A stretch of 64,000 bases of DNA from Streptomyces sp. CB03234 (GCF_001905885.1 NZ_LIYH01000007.1:1-64000); one strand, 5' to 3'; counted from the stretch's first letter, positions 51,146-60,377 are shown. Made by a program: numbers and translations. The notes: generated by a model not told the origin, from the letters alone.

Positions 51146-52771
51146 TCACTCGTTCGGTCGTACGAAGACCGTGCGTCCGGAGACGACGGTCCGCAGGCAG
51201 ACGGGCAAGTCGGCACCGGGAGTGAGATCGGGCAGGCCGGGCGTCCCGGAGCGCGGGTCGGTGGACCAGCGGGCGACGCGGTCGTCGGGCGCCTGGACGA
51301 CCAGTTCGGCGGCGCGCCAGACCGCGTAGTCGGCGGGAGCCCCCGGTACGAGGGTCCCCGCGTCGTCCCGGCCGGTGGCCCGCCAGCCGCCCCGCGTGTG
51401 GGCCGTGAAGCCCGCCCGTACCGAGATCCGGTGCTCCGGCGTGCGGTGGAAGGCGGCGGCCCGGACCGTGCCCCAGGGGTCCAGCGGGGTGACGGGGCTG
51501 TCGGAGCCGAAGGCCAGGGGTACGCCGGCGCGCAGCATGGCGGCGTACGGGTTGAGCGTGCGCGCCCGCTCGGCGCCCAGGCGCTGGGCGTACATACCGT
51601 CCTCGCCGCCCCAGGCCGCGTCGAAGGCGGGCTGTACGGAGGCGGTGAGGCCGAGCTCGGCGAAGGCGGCGATGGTCTCGGGGGTGAGCATCTCGGCGTG
51701 CTCGACGCGGTGGCGGGCGGCACGCACGCGTGCCAGGCCGACCGTCTCGGCGGCCGCCCGTACGCCCTCGACGACCGTACTGACGGCGGCGTCCCCGATG
51801 GCGTGGAACCCGGCCTGGAGCCCGGCCTCGGTGCAGGCGGTGACGTGCGCGGCGACGGCGGCCGCGTCGAGGTGGGCGGTGCCGGTGTGGCCGGCGTCGG
51901 CGTACGGCTCGTGCAGGAAGGCGGTGTGGGAGCCGAGGGAGCCGTCGACGAAGAGGTCCCCGGCCGCGCCGATCGCGCCCAGCTCGCGGATGCGCCGGAC
52001 GTCCTTCTCCCCGGTCACGGCCTCGGCCCAGTAGCCGACGACCCGGGGGCCGGGCTCCTCGGCGGCGAGCGCCAGCAGGGCGGTGAAGTCGTCCTCGTCG
52101 GAGATCTCGGGACCGGCGCACTCGTGGACGGTGCCGATGCCGAGGGAGGCGGCCCGGCGGAGCGCGGCGCGCTGGGCCTCGGCCCGCTGGCGGGGCGTGA
52201 CGGCGGCGTGGGCGGCCGCCCGTACGGCGTGGTGGGCGGCGGCGGTGAGCGGCTGGTCCGGGTGGTACCCGGGCAGGTCGGTGACGCCGGGGACGAGGTC
52301 CAGGAGGGCGGTGGTGACGACCGCGGAGTGGACGTCGACGCGCGGCAGGTAGAGCGGGCGCCCTCCGGTGGCCTCGTCGAGTTCGGTACGCGACGGAGGG
52401 CGCTGTTCCGGCCAGCGGGCGGCGTCCCACCCGTGGCCGAGGAGGACCCGGTCGGCGGGCCGGGCGGCGCTGTGCGCCCGTACCCGCTCCAGGGCTTCGG
52501 CGAGCGTACGGGCGTCCGACAGGTCGAGGCCGGTGAGGGCGAGCCCGGTGGCCGTGGTGTGGACGTGCGCGTCGGTGAAGGCGGGGGTCACCAGGGCGCC
52601 TTCGAGGTCGATCACCTCGTCCACGCCGGAGGCGAAGGCGTCGGCGGCGCCTTCGGATCCCACCCAGGCGACATGGCCTCGTTCGACGACCATCGCGGTG
52701 GCGAAGGGGTCGGCGGGGCTGTGGACGTCTCCACCGCGCAGGAGCACGGTGCGGTGTTCGCTCTCGGTCAT
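51146..52771 (-). CDS. YtcJ-type metal-dependent amidohydrolase
   Basis: A 541-residue amidohydrolase-superfamily protein of the YtcJ/AepA group. Metal-binding TPAFTDAHVHTTATG is at about 62-76, then GFHAIGDAAVSTVVEG, RHRVEHAEMLTPE and the terminal aspartate in FGSDSPVTPLDPW. No signal peptide; substrate unknown (a formamide or N-acyl compound). Lies 22 bp after the Lrp-family gene on the same strand, so they are probably co-transcribed and the regulator may control it. Confidence 0.9.
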   Translation of the reverse strand: MTESEHRTVLLRGGDVHSPADPFATAMVVERGHVAWVGSEGAADAFASGVDEVIDLEGALVTPAFTDAHVHTTATGLALTGLDLSDARTLAEALERVRAHSAARPADRVLLGHGWDAARWPEQRPPSRTELDEATGGRPLYLPRVDVHSAVVTTALLDLVPGVTDLPGYHPDQPLTAAAHHAVRAAAHAAVTPRQRAEAQRAALRRAASLGIGTVHECAGPEISDEDDFTALLALAAEEPGPRVVGYWAEAVTGEKDVRRIRELGAIGAAGDLFVDGSLGSHTAFLHEPYADAGHTGTAHLDAAAVAAHVTACTEAGLQAGFHAIGDAAVSTVVEGVRAAAETVGLARVRAARHRVEHAEMLTPETIAAFAELGLTASVQPAFDAAWGGEDGMYAQRLGAERARTLNPYAAMLRAGVPLAFGSDSPVTPLDPWGTVRAAAFHRTPEHRISVRAGFTAHTRGGWRATGRDDAGTLVPGAPADYAVWRAAELVVQAPDDRVARWSTDPRSGTPGLPDLTPGADLPVCLRTVVSGRTVFVRPNE

Positions 52772-52793
52772 GGTGACCAGCCTAGATACGGCG

Positions 52794-53234
52794 TCACACC
52801 CGTGGTGGCCGGGCCTCGTACGGGGTGGAGAGCACCACGGTGGTACGGGTGGAGACGCCGGACTGCGAACGGATCCGGGTGAGCAGGTGCTCCAGCTCCA
52901 GGGGGGTCGCCACCCGCACCTTGAGGATGTAGTTCTCCTCGCCGGCGACGCTGTGGCAGGCCTCGATCTCGGGGATGTCGGCGAGCCGGTCCGCGATGTC
53001 GTCGGGGGCGCTGGGGTCGAACGGTTTCACCGAGATGAACGCGGTCAGCGGCAGGCCGACCGCCTCGGGGTCGACGACGGCGGCGTAGCCGCGGATGACT
53101 CCGCGCTGCTCGAGGCGCCGGACGCGCTGATGCACCGCCGACGTGGACAGGCCCGTGGCCTTGCCCAGGTCGGTGTAGCTCATGCGCCCGTCCTTGACGA
53201 GCAACTCGACGATCTGACGATCCAGCTCCTCCAT
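52794..53234 (-). CDS. Lrp/AsnC-family regulator
   Basis: A 146-residue feast/famine regulator with an N-terminal helix-turn-helix (YTDLGKATGLSTSAVHQRVRRLEQRG) and a C-terminal RAM domain (IEACHSVAGEENYILKVRV, effector pocket region). Probably senses an amino acid and controls the amidohydrolase gene just downstream or its own promoter. ATG 53234. Confidence 0.94.
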   Translation of the reverse strand: MEELDRQIVELLVKDGRMSYTDLGKATGLSTSAVHQRVRRLEQRGVIRGYAAVVDPEAVGLPLTAFISVKPFDPSAPDDIADRLADIPEIEACHSVAGEENYILKVRVATPLELEHLLTRIRSQSGVSTRTTVVLSTPYEARPPRV

Positions 53235-53438
53235 GCGGTCAACCTATTGCCCCCGGTGCCTCGCGGCACAGTCAGAGGCACCTCGGAGGGGCACCTGCGG
53301 GCGGCATGTGACGAAGACCACAGGTTTGCGACCGGGGTCGGCCGTGACCGGATGGTTATTCGGCCGGGCGGAAGGGAATTGCTTGCTGTGGTCGAGGCCG
53401 CAAGAGCCTGGTCGGCCCACCCGAGGGGGAGATTCTCC

Positions 53439-53837
53439 ATGCAGGAGCCTGTTGATTCGGTCGTATCCCACGAGGACGACGAACTCGACGCATACGACAC
53501 TTTCGAGATGGTCCGGGTGATCTGCCCGGACTGCGCGCAGCCCATCGCGCTGCTGGCGGACGAGGATGTGCTGCCGGAGCACGCGCTGTGCCCCACGCCG
53601 TGGAACCCGTTCGTACTGACGGTGTGCACCGGCACGGGGCGGGCGGCGTCGGACGCGCGCCCCGCCGACGAGTCGCTGGAGCTTCAGGAGCAGGACACGG
53701 CCCTGCTGCTGACCCTCCCGCAGGGGCTCGACTGGCGCACGCAGCCCTTCTCCCATGTGGGCGGCCCCGGCTCGCGGCCCATCAAGGTGCCGCGCCCGGC
53801 CCCCCGCAAGGTGTCGAGGGTGCGCCGCGCGGCCTGA
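53439..53837 (+). CDS. Conserved hypothetical, CxxC-containing acidic protein
   Basis: A 132-residue protein. It has an acidic start (DSVVSHEDDELDAYD), a zinc-ribbon-like VICPDCAQPIALLADEDVLPEHALCPTPWNPF with three cysteines, and a basic C-terminus (IKVPRPAPRKVSRVRRA). Unrecognised; the mixed charge and CxxC suggest a small metal-binding adaptor. ATG 53439 follows GAGGGGGAG. Monocistronic, facing the phosphotransferase gene. Confidence 0.8.
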   Translation: MQEPVDSVVSHEDDELDAYDTFEMVRVICPDCAQPIALLADEDVLPEHALCPTPWNPFVLTVCTGTGRAASDARPADESLELQEQDTALLLTLPQGLDWRTQPFSHVGGPGSRPIKVPRPAPRKVSRVRRAA

Positions 53838-53870
53838 CACACCGCCCGACCCACCGATCATCGGCACCGA

Positions 53871-54965
53871 TCACCAGTAACGGTCCTGCACCATCGCCCT
53901 GAGCGTGGCGTGGTGCAGGATCAGGGTGTCCGGGTCGCCCGGCATGTCCGCCTCGCCGAAGTGCACCTGCCGGTAGGCGATGCGGAGCATCACGATGGCG
54001 TGGCGCAGTGCGGCGTAGAGGGTGTGGAAGTCCATGTCGCGCGGTGTGTGGCCGGTGAGTTCGGCATAGCGCCGCTCCACGGCGTCGCGGCGCAGGAAGT
54101 CCGGCAGACCCGGCTGGCCGAAGCTCACGGTCAGGTCCTGGAAGAACCGGTGCAGGTAGATGGTCCAGCCCAGGTCGACCTCGCGCGGGGCGCAGCCGGC
54201 CATTTCCCAGTCGAGCACGGCGGCGGGTTCGAAGCCGTCGTAGACGATGTTCCCGATGCGCGCGTCGCCCCAGTTGAGCACGGCCGGGCCTTCGTCGGCG
54301 GGCCAGGTGGCTTCCAGCCGGTCGAAGGCCGACTCGATCAGCGGCGAACGGGGCCGCCCGTCGGTCACCCAGGCGTAGTAGGCGCGTTGGGCGTCGACAT
54401 GGCGGCGCAGCGGGCTGCCACCGCGGCCCGCCGGCATCAGGAACTCGGCCTCGGCCACCGGGAACTGGTCATGGAGCCGGGCCAGCACGGAGACGCTGGC
54501 GGCTTCCAGCCGGGCGCGCTCGGCGTCGGTGGCGGCGTGCAGCCAGTTGCCTTCGTACGTGTACGGCATGACGTCCGGCGGTACGCGTCCGTCGGCGCGC
54601 GCCATGACGAAGAAGGGCGCGCCGAGCGGCGCGGGGTCCCGCTCCAGCCACAGGACGCGGGGCACGGGCACGTCGGTGTGTTCCGCCACCAGACGCATCA
54701 CGCGGTACTGCCGCGCCATGTCGTAGACGGGGAAGACCGTGTACGCGGCGGGGTCGGCCGCCAGGCGCAGCGCGCAGGCGCGGACGGGCGCGTGCGGGTG
54801 GTCGATGGTGAAGAGGAGCGTCTCGCTGGACATGCCGTTCGACGTCGGTACGGCGACGTCGGCGACGCGTGCGCCGGGCAGCCGGGCGCCGAGCCAGACG
54901 GTGAGGCGGCGGGCGAGTTCCCCGGGGTCTCGGGTGGTGGTGCGGGGGCGTGGCGCCGTGGTCAT
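53871..54965 (-). CDS. Aminoglycoside phosphotransferase-like (APH/FadE36-type) protein
   Basis: A 364-residue kinase-fold protein. The catalytic loop is NWGDARIGN instead of the usual HGDxxxxN: Asp and the metal Asn are kept, His is Asn. The metal motif is VLDWEMAG. Proteins of this branch accompany fatty-acid and sterol catabolic genes in actinobacteria and probably phosphorylate a lipid-linked hydroxyl rather than a drug. ATG 54965 follows AGGAG at eight bases. It lies 190 bp downstream of the CrtC-like gene and is likely in one operon. Confidence 0.87.
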   Translation of the reverse strand: MTTAPRPRTTTRDPGELARRLTVWLGARLPGARVADVAVPTSNGMSSETLLFTIDHPHAPVRACALRLAADPAAYTVFPVYDMARQYRVMRLVAEHTDVPVPRVLWLERDPAPLGAPFFVMARADGRVPPDVMPYTYEGNWLHAATDAERARLEAASVSVLARLHDQFPVAEAEFLMPAGRGGSPLRRHVDAQRAYYAWVTDGRPRSPLIESAFDRLEATWPADEGPAVLNWGDARIGNIVYDGFEPAAVLDWEMAGCAPREVDLGWTIYLHRFFQDLTVSFGQPGLPDFLRRDAVERRYAELTGHTPRDMDFHTLYAALRHAIVMLRIAYRQVHFGEADMPGDPDTLILHHATLRAMVQDRYW

Positions 54966-55157
54966 GACGGTGCTCCTCATTCCGGTACGGGGCGGGGGGC
55001 ACGGCTACGAACGCGTCAGCGGAAGCAGAAGCGGACAGCGCCCGGGGCGGGGGCCGGGGGCGGGTCGGGGCGGGGGCGGGGCCGAGACCGGGGCCGGGGC
55101 CGGGGGGCCAGGCCGGGGCCGGGGGGGGCAGACCGAGGCCGGGGGGCCAGGCCGGGT
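54966..55157. repeat. Low-complexity GGGGCC-rich spacer
   Basis: Between 55037 and 55155 the plus strand is a run of CCGGGG/GGGGCC variants, with GGGGGGCCAGGCCGGG twice. It sits between two genes of one apparent operon. No gene. Confidence 0.7.
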
Positions 55158-56297
55158 TCAGCGGTCGGGCAGCCGGCCGGCGACCGAGTCGTAACCGGTG
55201 AAGCCGCTCGGGTCGTGTCGGCCGAAGCTTCCGTGTTCGAAGATCCCGTAGCCGGTGCGGCCGTCGAGGGTGAAGCGGGCGGCATGGTCGGTGACCCCGA
55301 AGGCGGCCACCGGGTGGGCGGCCGGATCGGACAGGTCGTAGCCCCGCCGGTCGGTCCAGCCCCTGCCCTGCCAGGTGCCGTGCTGCCAGTCGGTCGCCGG
55401 GGGATAGCCGGCGCCCAGGGCGAGAGGGGAGGAGGTGAGGACGTCGACGCCGATCTCCAGGGGCTTGCGTGCGGGGTCCGTGAGGTGGATGACGGCTCGC
55501 TCGGGGTGGCGGGTTCCGGGTCGGTAGGTGATGTCGGTGTGGGACCGGCCGAGCTGGGTGTCGCGCCGGTCGTTGCGTACGAGCAGGGCTTCGTCGAGGC
55601 TGCGGTAGCCGTCGGCGTCCTCCTGGGCGATGACCATCACGAAACGGTCGTCGAACCGCATGGGGATCCAGAGCCAGTGGAAGCCCTCGGGGCGGAACTC
55701 GTCGGCGCGGCCCGGCTCCTCGCCGGGGATGGGGCGCACGCCCCAGCTGCGGTCGCGGGTCCCGGTCCACTCCCCCGCCGTCACGGGTATCTCCTCGCCG
55801 GCGACGCGGATGACGCCGGTGCAGTGGCCGGCCTGGACGTAACGGCGGGCTTCGAGGGTGAGTCGGCCGCCGCGGCGCTGCGTGTGGTGCGGTTCCCAGA
55901 CGGCGGGGAAGTCGGCGGTCCAGGTGATGTCGTACGAGAAGGAGTCGGGGTCGGCCGGATCGGGGGCGCAGTGCAGGGTCAGGCGGCGCAGCGGTTCGTC
56001 GACGGTGATGCGCAGCGGGCCGACCGAGAGGGCGAGGCGGTCGTCGGTCAGGGCGTCGGAGGCGCGGACGGCGCGCAGCCGGTCGCCGGTGCGGAGGGTG
56101 GCATACGCGTCGATGACCCCGGTGTTGGGATAGACGCCGAGTCCGGTGATCAGCAGAGCCCGGCCCCGGTGGTCCAGGACGTGGAAGATGCAGCGGTCGT
56201 AGGCGTTGCGGTCACCGCTGATGTGGTGCTTCATCGACAGCGGCGCCTGGTGGACGGGGTACTCGTCGAGTGCGATCGGTCGGTCGTCGGGCGACAC
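55158..56297 (-). CDS. CrtC/hydroxyneurosporene-synthase-like conserved protein
   Basis: A 379-residue soluble beta-rich protein with many Trp and Asp turns (HWLWIPMRFDDRFVMVIAQEDADG, EWTGTRDRSWGVRPIPGEEPGRADEF). The pattern resembles the lipocalin-like CrtC/DUF7064-7065 group, found next to phosphotransferase and acyl-CoA genes in actinobacteria. Chemistry unknown; a hydratase or lipid-binding role is possible. GTG 56297 follows GGAGG. An operator of the TGACG-N3-CGTCA class lies 28 bp upstream of the start. Confidence 0.75.
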   Translation of the reverse strand: MSPDDRPIALDEYPVHQAPLSMKHHISGDRNAYDRCIFHVLDHRGRALLITGLGVYPNTGVIDAYATLRTGDRLRAVRASDALTDDRLALSVGPLRITVDEPLRRLTLHCAPDPADPDSFSYDITWTADFPAVWEPHHTQRRGGRLTLEARRYVQAGHCTGVIRVAGEEIPVTAGEWTGTRDRSWGVRPIPGEEPGRADEFRPEGFHWLWIPMRFDDRFVMVIAQEDADGYRSLDEALLVRNDRRDTQLGRSHTDITYRPGTRHPERAVIHLTDPARKPLEIGVDVLTSSPLALGAGYPPATDWQHGTWQGRGWTDRRGYDLSDPAAHPVAAFGVTDHAARFTLDGRTGYGIFEHGSFGRHDPSGFTGYDSVAGRLPDR

Positions 56298-56325
56298 GCT
56301 GACCTCCGGTGACGGCGACGGGATT

Positions 56326-56338
56326 TGACGGTACGTCA
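56326..56338. promoter_or_regulatory. TGACG-GTA-CGTCA operator
   Basis: A 5-bp perfect-arm palindrome with 3-bp centre, same core as at 9816-9832. It lies in the gap between the minus-strand CrtC-like gene (start 56297) and the plus-strand small gene at 56468. Probably bound by the same or a closely related TetR-family repressor. Confidence 0.6.
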
Positions 56339-56467
56339 GTTGTCGTGCCGTGGCCAGACGCGTGCCGGCACCGGGGCCGGGCGGGCGGGCGGGGCGGGTA
56401 GCCCGGCGAACTGGCGCCCGAATCCGGAGGGGGGTGACCAGGCCGGGCCGCCCCGCGTTGGCCGGGC

Positions 56468-56776
56468 ATGACCTCGACGTACTCGACGTACTCGACGTAC
56501 CCGACGAGCGGCTACGGCGTGAGCCGGATGTTTCCCGGCTCGGCAGAATCGGTTCCGCAGCCGGTCGACCCGCCCATCTACCAGGCGCTGGTCCGCCACT
56601 GGGCCAGCAGCGGCAGGACCGTGCCGGGCCGCCGCGACCAGGAGTGGATCAGGCTCACGGCGGCTCCGGCGTGGACGTTCCCCGGGGCGATCTCCGGCGA
56701 GACCCCCGGGCAGATCCCCGGACAGTTCGGCGGGCAGATCAGCGGCTCTCGGGGCCCACGATTCGACGGGCGATGA
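56468..56776 (+). CDS. Small hypothetical protein with STY-repeat start
   Basis: A 102-residue protein. The start MTSTYSTYSTYPTSGYG is coded by a 9-bp repeat (TACTCGACG, imperfect). A compact region follows (DPPIYQALVRHWASSGRTVPGRRDQEW) that looks like a real small domain. The C-terminal 30 residues are Gly/Pro-rich and overlap the end of the acyl-CoA dehydrogenase gene by 38 bases on the other strand. Weak ribosome-binding site. Not recognised. Confidence 0.5.
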   Translation: MTSTYSTYSTYPTSGYGVSRMFPGSAESVPQPVDPPIYQALVRHWASSGRTVPGRRDQEWIRLTAAPAWTFPGAISGETPGQIPGQFGGQISGSRGPRFDGR

Positions 56777-57911
56777 CCATCCGCTGGATCTGGTTGGTGC
56801 CCTCGACGATCTGCAGCACCTTGGCGTCGCGCATATAGCGCTCGACCGGGAAGTCGGTGGTGTAGCCGTAGCCGCCCAGCACCTGCACCGCGTCGGTGGT
56901 GACCTTCATCGCCGCGTCCGAGCAGAACAGCTTGGCCATCGCCGCCTCCCGGGAGAACGGCCGGCCGGCGTCGCGCAGCCGGGCGGCGGCCAGGTACAGG
57001 GCACGCCCCGCCTCGATCTGGGTGGCCATGTCGGCCAGCATGAAGCGCAGCCCCTGGAAGTCGGCGATGGGACGGCCGAACTGCTGCCGCTGAGCGGCGT
57101 ACGCGACGGCCTCGTCCAGCGCCGCCTGCGCGACGCCGACCGCGCACGCCGCGATGCCCAGACGACCGGAGTCCAGCGCGGACAGGGCGATCGCGAAGCC
57201 CTGCCCCTCGTCGCCGATACGGCGCGCGTCGGGGACGCGTACGCCGTCGAAGTGCACCTGGGCGGTGGGCGAGCCCTTCATGCCCATCTTCTTCTCGGGC
57301 GCCGCGGCCGAGAGCCCCTCGGCGTCACCCGGCACCAGGAAGGCGGTGATGCCCCGGGCGCCCTCGCCGCCCGTCCGGGCCAGGACCGTGTAGAAGTCGG
57401 CGACCCCGCCGTGGGTGATCCACGCCTTCGTACCGGTGATGACCCAGTCGTCGCCGTCGCGGACCGCCTTGGTGCGCAGGGAGGCGGCGTCGGAGCCGGA
57501 CGAGGGCTCGGAGAGGCAGTACGCGCCGAGGAGACCGCCGCTCAGCATGGCCGGCAGGTGCTCGGCCCGCTGCTCCTTGGTGCCGTACCCGGCCAGGGCG
57601 TGGCAGGCCAGCGAGTGGACGCTGGTGCCGAGGCCCACGGTGAGGCGGCAGGCGGCGAGCTCTTCGATCACCTGGAGGTAGACCTCGTACGGCTGGTCGC
57701 CGCCGCCGAAACCGGAGTCGTACGGCAGGCCGAGCAGGCCGGATTCGGAGAGCAGGGAGAAGACCTCGCGCGGGAAGCGGCCGGCGTCCTCCTCCTCCGC
57801 CGCGCGCGGAGCGATCTCCCGCTGGACGATGTCACGCACCAGGGCGATCAGATCCCTGGATTCCTCGGTGGGCAGCTGACGTTCCACCGGCTGCGGGGCG
57901 CGGTCGGGCAT
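56739..57911 (-). CDS. Acyl-CoA dehydrogenase
   Basis: A 390-residue FAD-dependent acyl-CoA dehydrogenase, oxidising an acyl-CoA to its 2-enoyl form. The N-terminal helical domain holds GLLGLPYDSGFGG. The middle domain has CLSEPSSGSDAASLRTKA and the FAD segment WITHGGVADFYTVLAR. The C-terminal domain has GRLGIAACAVGVAQAALDEAVAYA and the catalytic glutamate in QIVEGTNQIQRMVIAR. Full length, short-chain-specific type by pattern. Start ATG 57911. Confidence 0.95.
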   Translation of the reverse strand: MPDRAPQPVERQLPTEESRDLIALVRDIVQREIAPRAAEEEDAGRFPREVFSLLSESGLLGLPYDSGFGGGDQPYEVYLQVIEELAACRLTVGLGTSVHSLACHALAGYGTKEQRAEHLPAMLSGGLLGAYCLSEPSSGSDAASLRTKAVRDGDDWVITGTKAWITHGGVADFYTVLARTGGEGARGITAFLVPGDAEGLSAAAPEKKMGMKGSPTAQVHFDGVRVPDARRIGDEGQGFAIALSALDSGRLGIAACAVGVAQAALDEAVAYAAQRQQFGRPIADFQGLRFMLADMATQIEAGRALYLAAARLRDAGRPFSREAAMAKLFCSDAAMKVTTDAVQVLGGYGYTTDFPVERYMRDAKVLQIVEGTNQIQRMVIARRIVGPESR

Positions 57912-58083
57912 GGGGGCGCTCTCCTCCCTGTCGGGCGCTGCGGCGGACGCGCGCGAACGGGTGGGCGGCGCCGCCGGGTCTCACTGCTTCGCCGATGCTG
58001 CCTTCCCGGATCACGGAACCGGCTGACCAGCGGCTGTGGCGGGTTGAGTATGCCCGATCGGGGGGCTCCCGTCACGGGGTGCC

Positions 58084-58440
58084 AGTGATCGTTCCTTCAC
58101 GGACCAGCCGCTGCGCGGCAATTTCAACCCGGCCGATGTGTTCGACGCCATCGACATCGTCTGGGAGTACCCCAACGCCTGTGGCCTGACCTGCGACAGC
58201 AGCGGCCGGGACGCCTTCATCGCCCTCACGTCGATGACGTACGACCCGTCCCGCAAGCTGCTCCCGGTCGGCGGGACGGTCGGCGTGACGGTCTGAGGGA
58301 CCGCGTACGCGCACTGCGGCACCGAGTGGTGGAGCTACGACACCCCCGCCACCCTCGCCGGGAAGATGGCCTACAGGACGCGGCGGGGCGAGCCCAGCGG
58401 CGACACCGCCAACGGCGAGCTGATCAAGGCGATCAGGTAG
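58084..58440 (+). pseudogene. Decayed gene: 5'-truncated and interrupted by an in-frame TGA
   Basis: In one frame the sequence reads as good protein: SFTDQPLRGNFNPADVFDAI, then IDIVWEYPNACGLTCDSSGR, and LTSMTYDPSRKLLPVGGTVG. It meets TGA at 58294-58296 and continues GTAYAHCGTEWWSYDTPATL to AYRTRRGEPSGDTANGELIK and a TAG at 58438-58440. There is no ATG or GTG start in the 40 codons after the preceding stop (58045-58047), so the 5' end is missing too. Cysteines suggest a secreted protein. Product not recognised. Confidence 0.65.
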
Positions 58441-58461
58441 TCGCCAGAACCCAGGGACGTG

Positions 58462-58608
58462 TCACAGCAGGCCGACCTGCGTGACGAGCATCGCGAAGAC
58501 GACGACGAGCACCCAGCCCAGGACGTGTTCCAGCAGCTGGGGGCCGTCGTCCTTCGGGCCTCCGGTACGGACACGGGGGGCGGCGGCAGCGGCGGCGTTC
58601 GTGGTCAT
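58462..58608 (-). CDS. Tiny single-helix membrane protein
   Basis: A 48-residue protein. An Ala-rich start is followed by DGPQLLEHVLGWVLVVVFAMLVTQVGLL, a single C-terminal membrane helix. I take the ATG at 58608 because an ORF extending upstream is not protein-like. Function unknown. Confidence 0.65.
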   Translation of the reverse strand: MTTNAAAAAAPRVRTGGPKDDGPQLLEHVLGWVLVVVFAMLVTQVGLL

Positions 58609-58729
58609 GGCTTCTCGCTCTGCGGTCTGGTCGACGGACGTCCCCCCCGGGTGACCAGACCACAGTGCCAGCACGGACGGGCCCCGGGGTAGAGACGTTC
58701 ATCACGCCCGCCGACCGCTCACCGGGCGC

Positions 58730-60223
58730 TCAGTGGATGCCGACCGCCGCCAGAGCCGTGCGCTGCGCGGTCGTGGGGTGGGCGGGCCAGTACAGGTAGC
58801 AGACACCGCCTGTGCCGGAGACCACTTTGCCGGAGGCGTTGTAGCGCTTGGTCCGCAGCCAGATGTTCTCCCACTCGCGGCGCCGGTAGACCCGGCGTAC
58901 GGCCTCGTTGCTCGGGGACGCCGGGTCGTTGGCGATCACATCGCCGTCGGCCGTGAACCCGATCACGGTCATCAGGTGCCCGGCCGTGCCGTATCCCGCG
59001 CCCGTCAGCTCCTCCGCCCGGAAGGACTGCGACGTGATGGCCGGGATTCCGGCCCGGATCAGGGTCTCCAGCTCGGTCAGCGACCGCAGCCGGGTCACGA
59101 CCGCGCTCAGGTCGTCGTACGTGGCGGCGTAGGCGGCGTTGAAGGGCCAGTTGCCGCAGCCGTCGTACTGGAAGTCGAACGTGAAGCGCGCGGCGTGGCA
59201 GACCTGGGGGTCGGCGAAGGCGGGGTTGACCCAGGCCAGGTCCTCGGCGGTCGGCTTGCGGCCCCAGTACTCGATGATCATCTGGGAGGAGGTGGGGCTG
59301 CACCAGGCCTCGCCGCCGTTGTCGTACTCGGGGTACTGCCCGATGTGCGTGTTCTGCGAGTAGCGCGGGACGATCAGTTCGCGGGCGAGGCCGGGCTCGG
59401 AGGCGGGCACCGTGAAGCGGTCCGGAATGTCCGACGCCATCGCGCCCACCCGCCACACGGCCGGCGTGAGCCGGGTGCCGGGCCTGCGGTGGAGGGTGAG
59501 CCGCAGCCGGTACGAGGCCAGGCGGAGCCCGCTCGCGGTGTCGTCGATCGCGAAGGTGTCGGTCCAGACCGTGCTGCGGCCGTCCTTCTGGCCGTCGACC
59601 GACGTGCGCCGGATGTCGCCGTCGCCGGCCGCCCAGCGGCCCATCACGTACCAGGGCGTCTCGGCGCCGTCCGTGTAACGGCCCTTCAGCTCGACCGCGA
59701 TCCAGGTGCCGGCCGGGGTGTGGGCGTTCCAGGAGGCGACGACCTCGGTCGCCGAGACGGTGGAGACGTGCTCGGGCGAGGTCCAGGTCCCGTACTCCCA
59801 GGTGGCCTTGGTGCCGGTGTGCGGATCGGTGTAGTCGGTACGCCCGGCGGGGGCGTCGATCGTCAGCGCGGGGCGGTGGCCGGAGACGGCGCGGGTGCCG
59901 GCGCAGGTGCCGGAGCGCCAGTCGGTGTACGAGGTCCAGAAGCGGTTGTCGACGAGGCCGCTCGCCCGCTGCTCCGGGCCGGCGGTCGCGGGCGCGGAGG
60001 TGGCGGCGGTGCCGGCGGCCGCGGCGGTGGCGGCTGTCGCCGGCGGAGCGGTCCCCGGCGCGGCGGCGACCGTGGCGGAGGGCGCCACCGCGCTCCCCGC
60101 GACGCCGAGCACGGCCGCGAGCACGGTCCGGCGAGGCGTGGACGGCGGCGCGGACTGCGGCGCGGACGGCGCGGACTGCGGCGGCGCGGATGAGGGGGTG
60201 GGCGGCGGCGTGGAGTCGGTCAT
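58730..60223 (-). CDS. Secreted C39-like cysteine peptidase domain protein
   Basis: A 497-residue protein. The N-terminus is Pro/Ser-rich, then PRRTVLAAVLGVAGSAVA, a probable export signal with a PRRT start reminiscent of Tat but lacking a second adjacent arginine motif of standard form. Ala/Thr-rich linker to about 85, a beta domain, then a C39_2 papain-like domain. Catalytic Cys is near 308 (GGEAWCSPTSSQMIIEYWG) and His near 416 (GTAGHLMTVIGF) with the following NDPASP. Probably an extracellular peptidase or amidase; substrate unknown. Confidence 0.88.
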   Translation of the reverse strand: MTDSTPPPTPSSAPPQSAPSAPQSAPPSTPRRTVLAAVLGVAGSAVAPSATVAAAPGTAPPATAATAAAAGTAATSAPATAGPEQRASGLVDNRFWTSYTDWRSGTCAGTRAVSGHRPALTIDAPAGRTDYTDPHTGTKATWEYGTWTSPEHVSTVSATEVVASWNAHTPAGTWIAVELKGRYTDGAETPWYVMGRWAAGDGDIRRTSVDGQKDGRSTVWTDTFAIDDTASGLRLASYRLRLTLHRRPGTRLTPAVWRVGAMASDIPDRFTVPASEPGLARELIVPRYSQNTHIGQYPEYDNGGEAWCSPTSSQMIIEYWGRKPTAEDLAWVNPAFADPQVCHAARFTFDFQYDGCGNWPFNAAYAATYDDLSAVVTRLRSLTELETLIRAGIPAITSQSFRAEELTGAGYGTAGHLMTVIGFTADGDVIANDPASPSNEAVRRVYRRREWENIWLRTKRYNASGKVVSGTGGVCYLYWPAHPTTAQRTALAAVGIH

Positions 60224-60377
60224 GGCGGTGTGACCCCCAGACGGGTGTACGGACGGGGCGACAAGTGCACGACGGGTGCGCCCACTATCCCGGTCCGGGC
60301 GCGCCCCGGCCAGCAACCCGGCGTCGCGTCGCCCCACCAATATTGGTCTCCACCTGTGGCTTTGTAGGGTGGTCGGC

